Of a stretch of DNA of 64,000 bases, positions 8,483 to 16,598 are shown one piece after another. The notes under the pieces were generated by a model. That model made no database searches. It had not been told where the DNA came from and saw only the letters and a program-made list of their open reading frames with translations. How positions within the stretch are numbered: the stretch's first letter is position 1; every line of letters begins with the position of its first letter. The stretch is from Brevundimonas sp. (GTDB taxonomy: Bacteria; Pseudomonadota; Alphaproteobacteria; Caulobacterales; Caulobacteraceae), in assembly GCF_013912065.1 (NCBI RefSeq), contig NZ_JACESA010000014.1, positions 31,727 to 95,726 on the forward strand, in the 5' to 3' direction. Position numbers and translations under genes: made by a program.

Positions 8483-8507
8483 AACGGCACGTGTGAACAG
8501 TGGTTCC
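8483..8507 (-). promoter_or_regulatory. EcfG (sigma-T) promoter of the GsrN-like RNA
   Basis: On the minus strand the sequence reads GGAAC, 16 bases, CGTT. This is the exact EcfG consensus and spacing. It faces the GsrN-like RNA with a predicted start 7-10 bases downstream. No other minus-strand gene lies between it and the terminator. Confidence 0.88.
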
Positions 8508-8567
8508 CGACGTCGTCGGATTTATTTCACACGCCACATAACCGGGACAGCCATAGGGCCCGCAGGC

Positions 8568-8592
8568 GGAACGTCGCCTCTCACCCCGCGTT
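8568..8592 (+). promoter_or_regulatory. EcfG promoter of the small membrane protein gene
   Basis: GGAAC, 16 bases, CGTT is an exact EcfG consensus. It lies 38 bases before the ATG of the 115-residue membrane protein and is divergent from the GsrN-like promoter, with about 60 bases between the two -35 elements. Confidence 0.87.
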
Positions 8593-8630
8593 GAGCGGCG
8601 GCCAGAAAAATAACAGCGGGAGCCCCGGAC

Positions 8631-8978
8631 ATGACCCAGCAAGATCCCCACGCCAATACAACGAAGGTCCACACGCTTCGCCCGGTGGACGCCAAGTCGG
8701 CCCGTCAGGGTCGCTCAGGCACGCGAATTCTGTGGGTTCTGATCCTTTCGGCCGGCGCGGCGGCCTTTTTGATGATCGGGATCTGGTTCTTCAGCCAGTG
8801 GGGGCTGTCGGCGACCAACGCCAATGACGGCGATCAGCCGGTGGACGTGCAGGCTTTCCAGGACGACGCCGCCACTCCGCCCGCCGCAGACGCCCCGACG
8901 GGACCCAACGGAGAAGCCCGGCCGCAGCCCACCGGCGAAACGCCCAACGTCAACGCCCCGACCGAGCCGTCCAACTGA
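8631..8978 (+). CDS. Small single-pass membrane protein of the stress regulon, function unknown
   Basis: A 115-residue protein with a basic N-terminus, one transmembrane segment at about residues 33-55 (ILWVLILSAGAAAFLMIGIWFF), and a Pro/Ala/Asp-rich, probably periplasmic tail. I recognise no domain. A GGGAG ribosome binding site stands 8 bases before the ATG. The exact EcfG promoter upstream places it in the general stress response, between the GsrN-like RNA and phyR. The tail is of low complexity, so a tether or envelope sensor is possible, but no function can be read from the sequence. Confidence 0.8.
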   Translation: MTQQDPHANTTKVHTLRPVDAKSARQGRSGTRILWVLILSAGAAAFLMIGIWFFSQWGLSATNANDGDQPVDVQAFQDDAATPPAADAPTGPNGEARPQPTGETPNVNAPTEPSN

Positions 8979-8983
8979 CACGC

Positions 8984-9020
8984 GGCAGAACCCTCGCGAC
9001 GCCGTCCCGAGGGTTCTGCC
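8984..9020. terminator. Inverted repeat between convergent genes (probable bidirectional terminator)
   Basis: Two perfect 13-base arms (GGCAGAACCCTCG and its complement) flank an 11-base loop. They lie between the convergent small membrane gene and phyR. No T run follows directly, so termination is likely but unproven. Confidence 0.6.
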
Positions 9021-9038
9021 ATAGGCCGTCAGGATCTT

Positions 9039-9833
9039 TTAGGCGGCTTCCTTGTGACGCGAAGGGTGGAAGAACAGCGCCTGACTGATCGCCGCCTTCA
9101 CCGTCTCCGGCTGGAAGGGTTTGGTGATCAGGAAGGTCGGTTCGGGACGTTCGCCGGTCAGCAACCGTTCGGGGAAGGCGGTGATGAAGATCACCGGCAC
9201 GTCGATATTCTTCAGGATTTCCTTGACGGCGTCGATCCCCGAAGAGCCGTCGGCCAGCTGGATGTCGGCGAGAACAAGGCCCGGCTTGTGACGGGCGACG
9301 GCGTCGATGGCCTCCTCGTGCGTGGTGGCGGCGCCGGTCACGCGGTGACCCAGTTCCTTCACCAGGCTCTGGATGTCGGCGGAGATGATGGCCTCGTCCT
9401 CGATCACCAGGACGTCGGTCGCCAGTTCGGCGTCGATGTCGGACTGGGCGTCCGCGATCAGGCGTTCGACGTCGCGCGCGTCAGCCGACAGGATCTGGGC
9501 CGCTTCCGACGGCGTGAAGCCCTCGAGCGCGGTCAGCAAAAACGCCTGACGGGACCGCGGCGCGATGCGGAGCAGCCGGCTCGAGGCGTCGCTGCCGCCT
9601 TCGGCCTCGCCGCCGTCCTCCAACTGCGCTCCGGTCGAGGACCAGATGGCGTGAAAGACGTGATACAGGGCGACGCGAGGCGTCATTTCCGGCGAAAGCT
9701 GTTGCTCGCCTGCAGCCAGCGCTTCCAGCGCGACGCGGACATAGTTGTCGCCGGTGGCCTGATCGCCCGTCAGCGCCCGCGCATAGCGACGGACATAGGG
9801 CAGGTGCGGCGCAAGTCTGGCCAATAGGCTCAT
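9039..9833 (-). CDS. phyR: General stress response regulator PhyR (sigma-like/receiver anti-anti-sigma factor)
   Basis: The 264-residue protein has an N-terminal sigma-like domain (residues 1-135, beginning MSLLARLAPHLPYVRRYARALTG as in other PhyR proteins) and a C-terminal receiver domain. The receiver shows the acidic pair E145-D146, phospho-acceptor D190 in VLADIQLADG, the FITAF segment and K238 in ITKPF. When phosphorylated, PhyR binds NepR and frees EcfG. I chose the conserved MSLLARL start rather than an ATG 18 bases upstream. The gene is divergent from nepR-ecfG and has its own exact EcfG promoter, so it takes part in a positive feedback loop. Confidence 0.97.
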   Translation of the reverse strand: MSLLARLAPHLPYVRRYARALTGDQATGDNYVRVALEALAAGEQQLSPEMTPRVALYHVFHAIWSSTGAQLEDGGEAEGGSDASSRLLRIAPRSRQAFLLTALEGFTPSEAAQILSADARDVERLIADAQSDIDAELATDVLVIEDEAIISADIQSLVKELGHRVTGAATTHEEAIDAVARHKPGLVLADIQLADGSSGIDAVKEILKNIDVPVIFITAFPERLLTGERPEPTFLITKPFQPETVKAAISQALFFHPSRHKEAA

Positions 9834-9896
9834 ATAGGTAGTCCCCGACAAAGTTTGCTGAACCGTCCCTTCGGACGCAGCGCTACAGCGGATCGA

Positions 9897-9921
9897 AACG
9901 TATGAAATGGATCACGGTTCC
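9897..9921 (-). promoter_or_regulatory. EcfG promoter of phyR
   Basis: The minus strand reads GGAAC, 16 bases, CGTT, an exact consensus about 65 bases before the phyR start. It indicates that EcfG activates transcription of its own activator PhyR. Confidence 0.9.
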
Positions 9922-9961
9922 GCACGGCCTCGCAAGCTTGAGTATTTAATCTCGAAGGGGA

Positions 9962-9986
9962 GGAACCCAGCGACGAGGGCGACGTT
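9962..9986 (+). promoter_or_regulatory. EcfG promoter of nepR-ecfG
   Basis: GGAAC, 16 bases, CGTT is an exact consensus about 50 bases before the nepR ATG. Together with the divergent phyR promoter 40 bases away, it makes the whole module autoregulated. Confidence 0.9.
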
Positions 9987-10034
9987 ATCTACGCTGCATT
10001 TCTGCACTGCAGTTGGGTGGGCGGTGTTCTGTCT

Positions 10035-10238
10035 ATGATTGATTCTTCCGATTCCTCGCGGCGCAAGGGCGCCGACAAAGCGGGGGAGGCGGGGCTCGAG
10101 GAAGCTCGGCTTCGCCAACAGGCTATCGGCGTCAAATTGCGCCATATGTTCGACGAGGTCGTCAACGAACCCGTGCCAGATGAATTCCTGGACATTCTGA
10201 AGCGCGCCGACGCCAAGTCATCGGGTGGTGGCGCATGA
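10035..10238 (+). CDS. nepR: Anti-sigma factor NepR
   Basis: A 67-residue protein with the NepR core IGVKLRHMFDEVVNEPVPDEFLDILKRAD near residues 31-60. NepR holds EcfG inactive until phosphorylated PhyR takes it away. I chose the ATG that opens MIDSSDSS. A GTG 18 bases upstream is possible. The gene lies downstream of an exact EcfG promoter, and its stop codon overlaps the ecfG start as ATGA, so repressor and sigma factor are translationally coupled. The N-terminal part is charged and probably disordered, as is usual for the family. Confidence 0.95.
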   Translation: MIDSSDSSRRKGADKAGEAGLEEARLRQQAIGVKLRHMFDEVVNEPVPDEFLDILKRADAKSSGGGA

Positions 10239-10846
10239 GTTCCCCTCGCCTGGGCGCCGCGCCTAAACCCGCGTCCGCAGATGACGAGGGCTTCAAGCGC
10301 GAACTGGTCCAGCTGATTCCTCATCTGCGCGCCTTCGCGCGAACCTTGACCGGCGATCCGACCGCAGCAGACGACCTGGCCCAGGACGCCATGATGAAGG
10401 CGTGGGACGCCCGCGCCAGCTATCAGATGGGCACCAACATGAAGGCCTGGACCTTCATGATCCTGCGCAACCAGTTCTATTCCGAAAAACGCCGGTCCTG
10501 GCGCCAGTCGCAACTGGATCAGGAAGCGGCCGAGCGGACCCTGGTGGCGGTCGATGATCCCGAGGCGCCGGTCGCCCTGGACGAACTGCGTCAAGCGCTG
10601 AAGACCCTGCCTGAAGAACAGCGCGAGGCCCTTATCCTCGTCGGCGCGGGCGGTTTCGCCTATGAAGAGGCGGCCGAAATCTGCGGCTGCGCCGTGGGGA
10701 CCGTGAAAAGCCGGGTCAGCCGCGCGCGCCGGGCGCTTCAGGCCACGCTCGAAAAGGGCGGTTACGGGCGCGACGGCAAGGCCGCCGGCGACGCCATGCG
10801 CACCATCCTGGGCGAGGCCGACAGACTGGCCGGCGCCAGGTCCTGA
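10235..10846 (+). CDS. ecfG: General stress ECF sigma factor EcfG (sigma-T)
   Basis: A 203-residue ECF sigma factor. Region 2 spans about residues 20-85, with DPTAADDLAQDAMMKAWDARASYQMGTNMKAWTF-type sequence, and region 4 spans about residues 118-172, with LPEEQREALILVGAGGFAYEEAAEICGCAVGTVKSRVSRAR as its helix-turn-helix. It directs RNA polymerase to GGAAC-N16-CGTT promoters. The ATGA overlap with nepR and the shared promoter give stoichiometric coupling. Six matching promoters occur within this window alone. A sensor kinase gene follows after 6 bases on the same strand. Confidence 0.97.
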   Translation: MSSPRLGAAPKPASADDEGFKRELVQLIPHLRAFARTLTGDPTAADDLAQDAMMKAWDARASYQMGTNMKAWTFMILRNQFYSEKRRSWRQSQLDQEAAERTLVAVDDPEAPVALDELRQALKTLPEEQREALILVGAGGFAYEEAAEICGCAVGTVKSRVSRARRALQATLEKGGYGRDGKAAGDAMRTILGEADRLAGARS

Positions 10847-10852
10847 GCCTCG

Positions 10853-12661
10853 GTGACGCAGGGGTCCAGATCAGGCGACGCCGAGACCCGGCCTCGTCTC
10901 GGCCGGAAATGGAGCACGGCCCGGTTTCAGGGCATCCGCTTTCGGCTCGGCACGGCCATGGCCCTGGCCCTGCTGCCCTTCTTCATCCTGATCCTGATCC
11001 AGACCCAGGCTGACTTCAGCCGACAGGCGGAGGATCGCAAGATCGATCTGCAACTGGCCGCGGAACGCAGCGCCGGCGACGCCAAGGCGCGGCTGGACAG
11101 CGCCCAGGTGCTGTTGCGGGCCCTCAGTCCAGATGCGCTCGGCCCCTATTGCGCCCCGCGTCTTACGGCCCTGGTCGATCGGCTGGAGGGCTACGAAGGC
11201 CTGTACCGCCTCAGCCCCACCGGCGATGCGGTCTGCTCGTCCGGGCGGCTGGACGGCCTTCGTTCCGGCGTGGCCCCGGCAGCGCAGGCGGACTGGTTCC
11301 AGCGCCTGCGACAAGGCGAGGAAATGGTCGTGGTCCGGGCGCCGGCCGACGCAGGCTATCCGGCGGCCCTGATCATCGCCATCCGCGCGGAGCGGCCGAT
11401 GGGACGGTTCGACGGCGCCATGGCCGCCGTCATTCCCCTGTCCGTCCTTCAGCCCGACATCCGCGATCCCGCCCTGCCCGCCGCATCCGAGGCCGCCCTG
11501 ACCGACGGCGCGGGCCGCATACTGATCGCCAGCGATCCCGCAGCCTTCCACCTGTCCGACGGCGGCGACGTGTCGGGCTGGGTCGCCCGAGCACGTGACA
11601 GGGGTTCGGCCGTCTTCGCAGCGACCGACAGTCGTAATCAGCGCCGCGACTACGCCGGCGCCGTGCTCGCGGGCGGCGATCTCTATGCCCTGTTGTCGGC
11701 GCCGGCGCCGGGACTGCTATCGTGGGCGCGGCTGAATCCGATCGGCACCCTGCTGCTGCCGCTGGGCGCCTGGCTGGCCGCCTTCGCGGCGGTCATGCTG
11801 CTGTCGGAACGCATCTTCATCCGCTGGCTCGACTATCTGGAGCGGATCGCGGCCCTCTACGCCAGGGGACGGTTCTCGGTGCGGCCGTTGCAGGCGATGA
11901 ACGCTCCGTCCGAGATTCGCACCATGGCCCGGACCCTGGACGAGATGGCCGAGGCCATCACCGTCCGCGACCGCGAGCTGATGAACTCCATCGCCGAGAA
12001 GGACGCGCTGATGCGCGAGATCCATCACCGGGTGAAGAACAATCTGCAGATCATCTCCTCCCTGCTGTCCATGCAGCAACGGGCCCTGACCGACGCCCCG
12101 GCCAAGGCGGCCCTGGGCGACACGCGCCAGAGGATTTCGGCCCTCGCCCTTATCTATCGCACCCTCTACCAGAGCGAGGATATCCGTCACGCCGACGCAC
12201 GCGACTTCCTCACCGAACTGGTCGGGCAGCTGATCGCCAGCGAAGCCGGCAGAGGACCGGTCGTGATCAGTTCAGTGGATGCGGATTCCCTGCTGGTCGA
12301 TCCCGACAAGCTGGCGCCGCTCGCCCTCTGGCTGGTCGAGGCGGTGACGAACGCTCAGAAGCACGCCTTCGCGGGGCGGGGCGGGTCGCTGAAGGTCCGC
12401 TTCCGGGTTCACGGCGACACTTCGGTGTTGGAGGTCGAAGACGACGGTCCCGGCCTCGCGTCCGGTGCGGAGGCGGGTGTCGGACGAACCCTGATGGGGG
12501 CCTTCGCCAAACAGTTGCGGGGCGAAGCGGAATTCTTCGAGGCGCCGGAAGGCGGAGCTATCGCCCGCATGACCTTCGCAACGCCTGAAGCGCTTTCGCC
12601 CGTGGATCCCGCCGACAAGACGAGCGCGGCCGACGGAACCGGCGCCGTGCGGTCGCGTTGA
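10853..12661 (+). CDS. PhyK-like sensor histidine kinase (HWE/HisKA_2 family)
   Basis: A 602-residue kinase with a GTG start. It has a transmembrane helix near residues 33-51, a periplasmic sensor domain to about residue 290, a second helix near 298-318, a HAMP-like linker, and a HisKA_2 dimerisation domain. The phospho-acceptor histidine is near residue 392 in IHHRVKNNLQIISSLL. The ATPase domain follows, with EAVTNAQKHAF and EDDGPGL motifs. HWE/HisKA_2 kinases beside ecfG, such as Caulobacter PhyK, phosphorylate PhyR. Orthology to PhyK is inferred from position and family. The 3' end of the gene carries an embedded EcfG promoter for the next gene. Confidence 0.86.
   Translation: MTQGSRSGDAETRPRLGRKWSTARFQGIRFRLGTAMALALLPFFILILIQTQADFSRQAEDRKIDLQLAAERSAGDAKARLDSAQVLLRALSPDALGPYCAPRLTALVDRLEGYEGLYRLSPTGDAVCSSGRLDGLRSGVAPAAQADWFQRLRQGEEMVVVRAPADAGYPAALIIAIRAERPMGRFDGAMAAVIPLSVLQPDIRDPALPAASEAALTDGAGRILIASDPAAFHLSDGGDVSGWVARARDRGSAVFAATDSRNQRRDYAGAVLAGGDLYALLSAPAPGLLSWARLNPIGTLLLPLGAWLAAFAAVMLLSERIFIRWLDYLERIAALYARGRFSVRPLQAMNAPSEIRTMARTLDEMAEAITVRDRELMNSIAEKDALMREIHHRVKNNLQIISSLLSMQQRALTDAPAKAALGDTRQRISALALIYRTLYQSEDIRHADARDFLTELVGQLIASEAGRGPVVISSVDADSLLVDPDKLAPLALWLVEAVTNAQKHAFAGRGGSLKVRFRVHGDTSVLEVEDDGPGLASGAEAGVGRTLMGAFAKQLRGEAEFFEAPEGGAIARMTFATPEALSPVDPADKTSAADGTGAVRSR
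12635..12659 (+). promoter_or_regulatory. EcfG promoter of the entericidin gene, inside the kinase gene
   Basis: GGAAC, 16 bases, CGTT is an exact consensus that lies entirely within the last codons of the kinase gene. The -10 element ends two bases before the kinase stop codon ends, and the entericidin ATG is 52 bases further on. Confidence 0.82.
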
Positions 12662-12710
12662 GAAGGCCAAGACCGACAGACTCCCGTGTCGGCTCAACCG
12701 GAGCTTTCTC

Positions 12711-12848
12711 ATGCGCAAGATTTTCGTACTGTTCGCCGCCGCCGCCGCCCTGACCACCGCCGCCTGCAACACCGTCGAAGGCGTGGGCCGCGACACCCAG
12801 GCCGCCGGTCAGGCCGTCACGGGCGCCGCCCAGGACGCCCAGAACTGA
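12711..12848 (+). CDS. Entericidin A/B-like lipoprotein
   Basis: A 45-residue lipoprotein precursor. It has a short basic start (MRK), a hydrophobic Ala/Leu stretch, the lipobox LTTAAC at about residues 14-19, and a mature part of about 27 residues (CNTVEGVGRDTQAAGQAVTG and onward) typical of the entericidin family. Entericidins are small membrane-active lipoproteins first described as a stationary-phase antidote/toxin pair. In alphaproteobacteria they are common members of the general stress regulon. An exact EcfG promoter sits upstream and a strong terminator follows, so this is probably a monocistronic stress gene. Confidence 0.88.
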   Translation: MRKIFVLFAAAAALTTAACNTVEGVGRDTQAAGQAVTGAAQDAQN

Positions 12849-12883
12849 TCGTCCGCGGCCTCGGCCGCATAGACGACGCTTGC

Positions 12884-12912
12884 AAGGCCCCGCTTCGTCG
12901 GGGCCTTGTTCG
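12884..12912 (+). terminator. Intrinsic terminator after the entericidin gene
   Basis: Nine-base arms (AAGGCCCCG and complement) around a six-base loop are followed by a T-rich stretch. It closes the stress locus before gabD. Confidence 0.85.
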
Positions 12913-12939
12913 TTTCAGGACCGCCTCAGGAGACTTGTC

Positions 12940-14394
12940 GTGAACCAGACCGCCCGCAACGCCGGCCTCGCCCTTCTTCGCCAGCACGCGCTGATCGCCG
13001 GAGAGCCGATACCCGCGAACGGCGGCGGCATCGCGGTGGATGACCCGGCGACCGGTGAGATCATCGGCCATATCCCTGATCTTGGCGTGGCCGAGACCGA
13101 GCGCGCCGTCCAGGCCGCCGCCGAGGCCTTCCCGGACTGGTCGCGGTCCGATCCACACAGGCGGGCCCTGTTCCTGCGCAAATGGGCCCTGCTCATCGAC
13201 GAAAATATCGAGGGGTTGGGCGCCCTGATGTCCCTGGAGAACGGCAAGCCGTTCGCCGAGGCCAAGGGCGAGGTCGCCTATGCCAACGGCTTCCTGAAAT
13301 GGTTCGCCGGCGAGGCCGAACGGCTGATCGGCGAGACCCAGGACAGCCCTCTGGGCCATCTGCTGCTGACCTATCGCGAGGCAGTGGGGCCGTGCGCCCT
13401 GATCACCCCGTGGAACTTCCCGGCCGCCATGTTGACCCGCAAGCTGGGGCCGGCCTTCGCCGCCGGCTGCACCGCCGTGGTCAAGCCGGCCAGCCAGACC
13501 CCCTTCACCGCCATCGCCCTGGCCGAACTGGCCTATCAGGCCGGCTTGCCAATCGGCGCCCTGTCCATCGTCACGGGCGAGGCCTCGGTGATCGGTCAGG
13601 TGATGACCGACAGCCCGCTGATCCGCAAACTGTCCTTCACCGGATCGACCGGAGTGGGCCGCAAACTGGCCGCGCAGTGCGCGCCGACCCTGAAACGGGT
13701 TTCGATGGAGCTGGGCGGGGCGGCGCCCCTGATCGTCTTCGCCGACGCCGACCTGGATCTGGCGGTGGCGGAGACCATCAAGGGCAAGTTCCGCAACGCA
13801 GGCCAGACCTGCATCTGCCCCAACCGAGTCTATGTCGAACGGTCGGTCGCCGAGGCCTATGCCGAGAAGCTGGCTGCCGAGGTGGCGAAGATCAAGGTCG
13901 GCGCCGCCTTCGAAGACGGGGTCACGGTCGGGCCGCTGATCGAAGACAAGGCCATCGAAAAGGTGGAACGCCATGTGGCGGCGGTCGTCGCCGACGGCGG
14001 GCGCGTCCTGACCGGCGGCGCGCGCCATGACCTGGGCGGCCGCTTCTTCCAGCCCACCGTGACCCTGGGCGGAAACGACGAACTGTTCCGCGAAGAAGAG
14101 ACCTTCGGCCCGATGATCCCCGTCTTCCCGTTCAACACCGAGGAAGAAGCGCTGGAAAAGGCCAACGCCAGCGAGTTCGGCCTGGCCTCCTATCTGTTCA
14201 CCCGCGACCTGGACCGCGCCATGCGGTTCAGTCGTAGGATCGAGGCGGGCATGTGCGGGGTCAACACCGGCCTGATCTCCACCGCCGTCGCCCCGTTCGG
14301 CGGGGTCAAACAGTCCGGCTACGGCCGCGAGGGCTCGATCCACGGCATCGACGAATATGTTGACGTGAAGACGGTGACCCTGGCGCTGAGGTAG
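12940..14394 (+). CDS. gabD: Succinate-semialdehyde dehydrogenase
   Basis: A 484-residue aldehyde dehydrogenase with the family landmarks WNFPAAMLTRK near residues 158-168, the NAD loop FTGSTGVG near 229-236, the catalytic glutamate in MELGGAAP near 252, and the catalytic cysteine in NAGQTCICPNRV near 286. The sequence style fits succinate-semialdehyde dehydrogenase (GabD), which makes succinate from the GABA-shunt aldehyde. The GTG start is preceded by AGGAG at good spacing. The gene starts 28 bases after the entericidin terminator and ends 2 bases from a convergent unknown gene. Other aldehydes cannot be excluded. Confidence 0.9.
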   Translation: MNQTARNAGLALLRQHALIAGEPIPANGGGIAVDDPATGEIIGHIPDLGVAETERAVQAAAEAFPDWSRSDPHRRALFLRKWALLIDENIEGLGALMSLENGKPFAEAKGEVAYANGFLKWFAGEAERLIGETQDSPLGHLLLTYREAVGPCALITPWNFPAAMLTRKLGPAFAAGCTAVVKPASQTPFTAIALAELAYQAGLPIGALSIVTGEASVIGQVMTDSPLIRKLSFTGSTGVGRKLAAQCAPTLKRVSMELGGAAPLIVFADADLDLAVAETIKGKFRNAGQTCICPNRVYVERSVAEAYAEKLAAEVAKIKVGAAFEDGVTVGPLIEDKAIEKVERHVAAVVADGGRVLTGGARHDLGGRFFQPTVTLGGNDELFREEETFGPMIPVFPFNTEEEALEKANASEFGLASYLFTRDLDRAMRFSRRIEAGMCGVNTGLISTAVAPFGGVKQSGYGREGSIHGIDEYVDVKTVTLALR

Positions 14395-14396
14395 GG

Positions 14397-14804
14397 TCAG
14401 ACCCTTTTCAGGGACCGGCCGAAATCAGCCACATCCTGGATCATCAAGTCCTGACCTTCGAACCAGAAGCTTGTGAGGGCCTCATGGTTCAAAGCGACCC
14501 ACTCCAGAGCCTTGGGCGCGATCCGCTTAAGATCGCGCTCCTCCAGACTGCTCGCCAGGACACGGGGGTTTGGATCTATCGAAATCGATGCGCTGGGCTG
14601 GCCCCTGCCCGTCTTGAGATAGAGTTTGATCTTCGGACCATGGCCGCCCAATGCGGTTGAAATGAAGACGGTCGCCAGCACCCCGGTCCAGTCGGGCGGC
14701 AGATTAGCCATCTCGAAGACGTCCTCCTCGCCCAGCGCGCGCAGTTCTTCATCGAGCGTGGGCTCGCGATCAGTCCAGACAGCGATGCTTTCTTCTACAC
14801 CCAT
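14397..14804 (-). CDS. Conserved-looking protein of unknown function
   Basis: A 135-residue soluble acidic protein with no signal peptide or membrane segment. It alternates predicted strands and helices (VLATVFISTALGGHG, IKLYLKTGRGQPSASISID, LEWVALNHEALTSFWFEGQDL). I do not recognise the family. The ATG chosen has a G-rich stretch just upstream, and an ATG 45 bases earlier is possible. It lies between the convergent gabD gene and an Lrp-type regulator on the same strand. No function is assigned. Confidence 0.65.
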   Translation of the reverse strand: MGVEESIAVWTDREPTLDEELRALGEEDVFEMANLPPDWTGVLATVFISTALGGHGPKIKLYLKTGRGQPSASISIDPNPRVLASSLEERDLKRIAPKALEWVALNHEALTSFWFEGQDLMIQDVADFGRSLKRV

Positions 14805-14850
14805 GCCCCCCTGATCTTCCTGCGTCCCAAGGGCGTCAAGGCCACACAAT

Positions 14851-15327
14851 CTAAACGGGCAGCGCCCCGCGCTTGACGACCGACCGCATGGCCACGCTGG
14901 ACGAGACCCGATGCACCCCCGGCAGGCGGGTCAGGGTCTTGGCGTGGACCCGCTCCAGATCGTCGACGTCGCGCACCACCAGCCGCAGCAGATAGTCGGC
15001 GCCCCCGGTCATCAGATAACATTCCATCACCTCGGGCGCGGCGGCGACGGCTTGTTCGAAGGCGGTCAGCACCGCCTCGGACTGGGACGACAGAGTGACG
15101 GTGACGAAGACGCTGATCGGCAGGCCCACGGCCCGTTCGCTGATCACGGCGGCGTAGTGGTCGATCACCCCGACCGCCTCCAGCGCCCGCAGCCGACGCA
15201 GACAGGCGCTTTCCGACAGCGCAACCTGCCGCGCCAGGTCGGCGTTGGTCACGCGGCCGTCCTGCTGCAAAAGGCGGAGCATTTTTCTGTCGGTTCCGTC
15301 CAGTTCGACGGCGGAAACAGTCTTCAT
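14851..15327 (-). CDS. Lrp/AsnC family regulator, probably of alanine dehydrogenase
   Basis: A 158-residue Lrp-type regulator. The N-terminal helix-turn-helix (LDGTDRKMLRLLQQDGRVTNADLARQVALSESACLRRLRALE) is followed by a RAM ligand domain (VMECYLMTGGADYLLRLVVRDVDDLERVH). The gene is divergent from alanine dehydrogenase with about 145 bases between the starts. This arrangement is seen for AldR-type regulators that activate ald in response to alanine. Alanine as the effector is inferred from the neighbour only. Confidence 0.9.
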   Translation of the reverse strand: MKTVSAVELDGTDRKMLRLLQQDGRVTNADLARQVALSESACLRRLRALEAVGVIDHYAAVISERAVGLPISVFVTVTLSSQSEAVLTAFEQAVAAAPEVMECYLMTGGADYLLRLVVRDVDDLERVHAKTLTRLPGVHRVSSSVAMRSVVKRGALPV

Positions 15328-15472
15328 AGTCGCAATTCCTCGCAGATGCTGCGCATGTACGGCGATCAGATCGCGAAATGAACAGGATTCTGCGCCCCGC
15401 TCGGCGCTATATCTTCGGCAAAGGCGATCCGCTCACACAACGGACGCCGCCAATATCCAAGGAGAGGCTCCC

Positions 15473-16591
15473 ATGCGCGTCGGCGTTCCCAGCGAGATCA
15501 AGAAGAACGAACACCGGGTCGGCCTGACGCCGACGGCGGTGCGCGAATATGTGGCCCACGGCCATAGCGTCTCTGTGCAGACCGGCGCCGGTCTGGGCGC
15601 CGGTTTCACCGACGCTGATTACGAAAAGGCGGGCGCGACTCTGGTCGCCGACGCCGCGACCGTCTTCGCGAACAACGACATGATCGTGAAGGTCAAGGAG
15701 CCCCAGAAGGTCGAGTGGGAGATGCTGCGCGAGGACCAGATCCTTTACACCTATCTGCACCTCGCGCCTGACCCGGAACAGACCAAGGGCCTGCTGGCGT
15801 CGAAATGCGCCGCGGTGGCCTATGAGACCGTCACCGACGCCCGCGGCGGCCTGCCGCTGCTGGCGCCCATGTCGGAAGTCGCCGGCCGGATCGCCGTCTT
15901 CTCGGCGGCCGAGACCCTGCTGAAGCACAACGGTGGCATGGGCCTGCTGTTCTGCGGCGTGCCGGGCGTGGCGCCGGCGCGGGTTCTGGTGCTGGGTGGC
16001 GGCGTCGTCGGTCTGAACGCGGCGCGGATGGCCATGGGCCTGGGCGCCGAGGTGGTGGTGCTGGAACGCTCGATCCCGCGCATGGCCTATATTGACGAAG
16101 TCACCCAGGGCCGGGTCATCACCCGCTATTCGTCCATCGGCGCGATCGACGAAGAGATCGTCAAGGCCGACGTGGTCATCGGCGCCGTCCTGGTGCCCGG
16201 CGCCTCGGCGCCCAAACTGGTCAAACGCGAGCACCTGACCAAGATGAAGCCCGGTTCGGTCCTGGTTGACGTCGCCATCGACCAGGGCGGCTGTTTCGAG
16301 ACCTCAAAGCCGACGACCCACGAAGACCCCACCTATGTCATCGACGGCGTGGTCCATTATTGCGTCGCCAACATGCCGGGCGCCGCGCCGCGCACCAGTT
16401 CCGAGGCCCTGAACAACGCCACCTTGCCGTTCGGCCTGGCCCTGGCGGACAAGGGCTTGGACGCCCTGAAGACCGACCCGCACCTGGCGCGCGGCCTGAA
16501 CGTGCTGAAGGGCGAGATCACCTATCCGGCGGTGGCGCAGGCGCTGGGGATGGAATGGAGCGACCCGTTCGGGGTGTGGGCGAAGGGGTGA
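15473..16591 (+). CDS. ald: Alanine dehydrogenase
   Basis: A 372-residue enzyme that begins [20 protein letters not shown], the hallmark of alanine dehydrogenases. It carries the NAD-binding [26 protein letters not shown] region near residues 167-190 and the catalytic H/D region around YTYLHLAPD. Ald interconverts alanine and pyruvate with NAD and ammonia. A clear AAGGAGAGG ribosome binding site precedes the ATG. The divergent Lrp-type gene is its likely regulator. Length and motifs are normal. Confidence 0.96.
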   Translation: MRVGVPSEIKKNEHRVGLTPTAVREYVAHGHSVSVQTGAGLGAGFTDADYEKAGATLVADAATVFANNDMIVKVKEPQKVEWEMLREDQILYTYLHLAPDPEQTKGLLASKCAAVAYETVTDARGGLPLLAPMSEVAGRIAVFSAAETLLKHNGGMGLLFCGVPGVAPARVLVLGGGVVGLNAARMAMGLGAEVVVLERSIPRMAYIDEVTQGRVITRYSSIGAIDEEIVKADVVIGAVLVPGASAPKLVKREHLTKMKPGSVLVDVAIDQGGCFETSKPTTHEDPTYVIDGVVHYCVANMPGAAPRTSSEALNNATLPFGLALADKGLDALKTDPHLARGLNVLKGEITYPAVAQALGMEWSDPFGVWAKG

Positions 16592-16598
16592 CGCCTCC

